Shown here piece after piece: positions 61,309 to 64,000 of a stretch of DNA of 64,000 nt; the stretch's first letter is position 1; the number at the start of each line of letters is the position of its first letter. Location: the NCBI GenBank assembly GCA_005406025.1, contig BGZK01000011.1, positions 992,001-1,056,000 on the forward strand, written 5' to 3'. This DNA comes from Eumeta japonica (Eukaryota; Arthropoda; Insecta; Lepidoptera; Psychidae). Made by a program: the position numbers and the translations under genes. The notes under the pieces were generated by a model. That model was not told the DNA's origin and did no database searches. It saw nothing but the letters and a program-made list of their open reading frames with translations.

Positions 61309-63099
61309 TTAATGAGACATTTGAGCTTGAATTTGGGAAACTAATCCATCGATGTTTGGATTAATTCCACTGATACAAAGACGTAAAGAATTATCCAAAT
61401 GATCGTCAGTCAGCCTTGTACGATGTTTTGATTTATTAACTTTCATGACTGAAAAGAACTGTTCGCATTTGTAAGTACTGCCAAACGCACAAATTAATCT
61501 TTTTGCGAATTTTCTAAGTTACGGAAAATGGACTTTTCGAGGTGTTTTTTGTAGAAATTGCACTACTCCACATCTTCAAATTTGGATTTTAGGAGTGAGT
61601 TTTTTTGAACCTCGATCAACTGCATATGCAAGTATATTGGAGCATTTTGTACATTACTTTTTGTTGGAGTAGCAAATAGATTGAAACAATCTTCCATGTT
61701 TTTGAAATCGCTAAATCTGTTCGAAAATTGCTCCGTGAGTAACTTGAGTTCTTCAGCGTATCGAGCATAAGCGATATTTCCATACGCAGAGCGTGGTGAA
61801 ATGATAATTGTTACCAGATGGAATCTGTGCCTCCCATAAGCGAATTTTGTTCTGAAACGCTTTCAAATGGCTGTACAAATCATTTAGTAACTGTCCTTGT
61901 TTTGAGGTTTCAAATTTAAATCATTCAAATAGCCTGTAAGGTCGACCAGAAATGCTAAGTCACATATCCATTTTGGGTCACTCAATTCAGATAGTGGTTT
62001 ATTCTTTATTTGCATAAAATCTGCTATCTCATTTCTAAGCTAGTAAAACCGTTTCAGCATTTTCCTTTTGCTTAGCCATTTGACTTCACAATAATATGTT
62101 ACGTCGTCATATTCAACCGATATTTCGTCCAAAAATGCCTTGAATTGACAATGGTTAAGCCCTCGGGATCGAATAAAATAGATGGTTTTTACTACCACAT
62201 TTATAACAATCTGGAGTTGAATGGACTTAGAAAAAAGTTCTGTTCATGGAGAATGCAATGAAAGACTATCATATCATCTATTTGCACATTTAAATCAGTT
62301 GCTTTTTAATTCAAAATTCCGATGAAACCTTTACGTAAGCCTACCATAAAAGGTACACCATCTGTGCATATTCCACCTAATTTTGACCATGGCAAACCAA
62401 AACTTGTGAATACCTTTTGGACTTCATTAAAAATGTCCTCTCCTACAGCCTTTTAGTGGCTGTAAAGCAAGCTATTCCTCAGTGACAGTGAACTCTTTAT
62501 CAACACCTTGAATAAATATAGCCAGTTGAGCTGTGTCAGACAAATCGGTGCTCTCGTCTAATGCTATGGAAAATGATTCAAAACCAGCCATACGGTCAGT
62601 CAATGTTGTTTTTATATCTTTAGTCATCATTTCTATACGTTGGACAACAGTTCGTCTTGACAAACTATTTTTTTCAAATTCATTTTTCTTTTCAGGACAC
62701 AAAACACTGCAAACTTTTAATATACACTTCTTGATAAATTCTCCTTCGGCAAGTGGTTTTAATGCCTTTTCCAATTTAAAACTAACTATAAAACTAGCGT
62801 CCACAACATTATCAAGTTGTGTTCTTTATTTATGAAACATTTGCTGCTGATTTTCCAAAGCGATGAGGTTCTGGATTTTGTTTTTTTTTTTTTATTTGTC
62901 CTGTCAGTGAGTGCAGCATAGGATGCTTAGTTGAGTAATGCCTCTTTATATGTAATTCTTTCGTCACTGAAATGGATTCATTACACAACAAACAAATAGG
63001 CTTACCATTTTGCAAGATAAAAAAGAATTCTTCAGTCCATTTTTATTGAAACTGGCGACCTTCTGCATCTACTTTTCGTTTCTTGTCACCAGACATCAT
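61309..63099 (-). pseudogene. hAT transposase pseudogene (BED finger, GTF2IRD2/ZBED-like)
   Basis: Starts MMSGDKKRKVDAEGRQFQ at 63099, then an in-frame stop, then WTEEFFFILQNGKPICLLCN (BED/zinc-finger Cys pair, ~63050-62985) with HIKRHYSTKH supplying the His residues. Further on: FIVSFKLEKALKPLAEGEF (~62795), SRRTVVQRIEMM and SFSIALDESTDLSDTAQLAI (62580-62520; the DESTD motif carries the first catalytic acidic residue), SKLGGICTDGVPFMVG (~62390-62345), DPKWICDLAFLVDLTGYLND (~61980-61920), and the C-terminal hAT dimerisation region FGSTYKCEQFFSVMKVNKSK with HRTRLTDDHLDNSLRL (~61480-61380). Stop near 61309. About 600 codons in all, the family's usual size. At least one internal stop (after RQFQ), breaks after AANVS and after VTEE, and others show it is dead. 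Confidence 0.9.
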
Positions 63100-63354
63100 T
63101 TTCGTTTACTTTTCGTTCGAAAAACTTAATAACAAAATGTATTTAATAACACTCAAGATGCACACACAGTCACAAAGCAAATTAACGGCACTAACAGTTC
63201 GCTAGGATATCGCTTGTCGAAGTTATCACCTCGGTAGCTCAAATAGAACTGAACTAAATTTCAGGCCATCCTTCCGCTTATATAGGCAAAATGAAGGAAT
63301 CATCTAATGTAGAACAATGGAGAAGCAATAATCTTTTGGTGCGCCGCCAGTGAA

Positions 63355-63387
63355 GCGGCAAACATCAAACGCTTTGATGTTTGCCGC
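63355..63387. repeat. 15-bp perfect hairpin in the hAT subterminal region
   Basis: gcggcaaacatcaaa (63355-63369) and tttgatgtttgccgc (63373-63387), loop cgc. Lies upstream of the transposase start, inside the element. Confidence 0.88.
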
Positions 63388-63565
63388 CTGACTTTTTGAT
63401 GATCGCCACCACTCGGCTTGCTCGCTCACTTGATTCCGTGAGAATAAGTAAGTCGTGTAGTATTTTTTTTATTGGGTTTTTCAAAATGTCTTGCGGGCCG
63501 GATCAAATCTTACAGCGGGCTGGATGCGGCCCGTGGGCCGGTTGTTGCCCACATATGATTTAGGC

Positions 63566-64000
63566 GATAAATCACATGAACTTGTACCTACATAATTAAA
63601 AGCATAGATATTGAAATAAAAAGAAACACGAATATAAAATAGTTACAAAGATCGCAAATATATATTGCACCGAAATTATAATACAAATTATTTCGTTGAA
63701 CATAAGTAATACAAAAAATATCGTAAGTTTCATAAAACTGTGTAACAACTATACTAAACAAAAATGTTCGATAAAGATTGAAATTTTTCTTCTTTGAAAA
63801 TGTCAAAGTCACCATCAGAAGAACTGGTATAGCGAAAACGTCAAAGCCTAATTATATTCGGCTTTTTTTCATTTGACAGTGCTCCTGATGGTTCTTTCAG
63901 AGGTGATGAATGGATTTCTGAATCTAAATTATTATCAACGTTGTTCGTATTTTTCTTCCAACTTCCGTATGGTTTCTTTCTAGCCTATCGTATAAAACCT
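63566..64000. other. AT-rich sequence at the window end
   Basis: Nothing recognised; no gene-like frame. Confidence 0.5.

Larger units (their letters stand above)
61026..63565 (-). mobile_element. near full-length hAT element (decayed)
   Basis: Ends: cagataatgggcaatc at 61034 and, inverted, gttgcccacatatg at 63544-63557, with subterminal cacgggccgcc (~61091) and gcggcccgtgggccggttgt (~63525), the pattern known from Charlie-type hAT elements. Flanks atttaggg (61026-61033) and atttaggc (63558-63565) match at 7 of 8 positions, an aged 8-bp target-site duplication. Length about 2.5 kb. Carries the transposase pseudogene at 61309-63099. Confidence 0.85.

Overview
The window reads as AT-rich nuclear DNA from a moth or butterfly. 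It holds one recognisable host gene, the homeobox gene caudal (cad/Cdx class), on the minus strand. Exon 1 (53868-53508) encodes the MVNYVNPLAMYQ start and the YEWM hexapeptide-like motif. Exon 2 (8523-8378) encodes the first 44 residues of the homeodomain. The splice phases match exactly across an intron of about 45 kb (53507-8524). The homeobox is then split again after residue 44, and the exon for helix 3 (VKIWFQNRR) is not found in the remaining 8.4 kb, so the gene must continue beyond coordinate 1. The lepidopteran assignment rests on the caudal N-terminus and on several interspersed repeats typical of that order.

Layout: 1-8377 is the start of the second caudal intron, with two mariner remnants (A, 1340-2420; B, 5350-6639). 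8378-8523 is caudal exon 2. 8524-53507 is intron 1. Inside it, about a dozen short GC-rich, CpG-dense islands stand out from the AT-rich background; they cluster at 10.6-16.4 kb and 23-28 kb, with others near 37, 42 and 49 kb. They do not look coding and are the best candidates for caudal enhancers. The intron also carries mariner remnants C-F, an approximately 119-bp tandem repeat (30860-31690) and several repeat families present in two or more copies. 53508-54175 is exon 1 plus a CpG-island promoter with CCAAT and GC boxes. 54176-64000 lies upstream of caudal and is full of mobile elements: a long repeat beginning with a CTAGCTTTCGCCCGCGGCTG motif, an (AT)25 microsatellite, a mariner 3' fragment, a 187-bp hAT-type MITE with a perfect 8-bp target-site duplication, a tRNA-derived SINE, and a decayed but nearly full-length hAT element with BED finger and C-terminal dimerisation region.

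No operon-like or defence system, CRISPR array or convincing RNA gene was found. The least explained structure is a set of near-perfect hairpins (stems 15-33 bp, loops mostly 2-7 nt) scattered through the window. Two lie inside a single dead mariner copy, which suggests local inverted duplication by template switching. The transposase genes are all broken; caudal is the only gene with intact reading frame.
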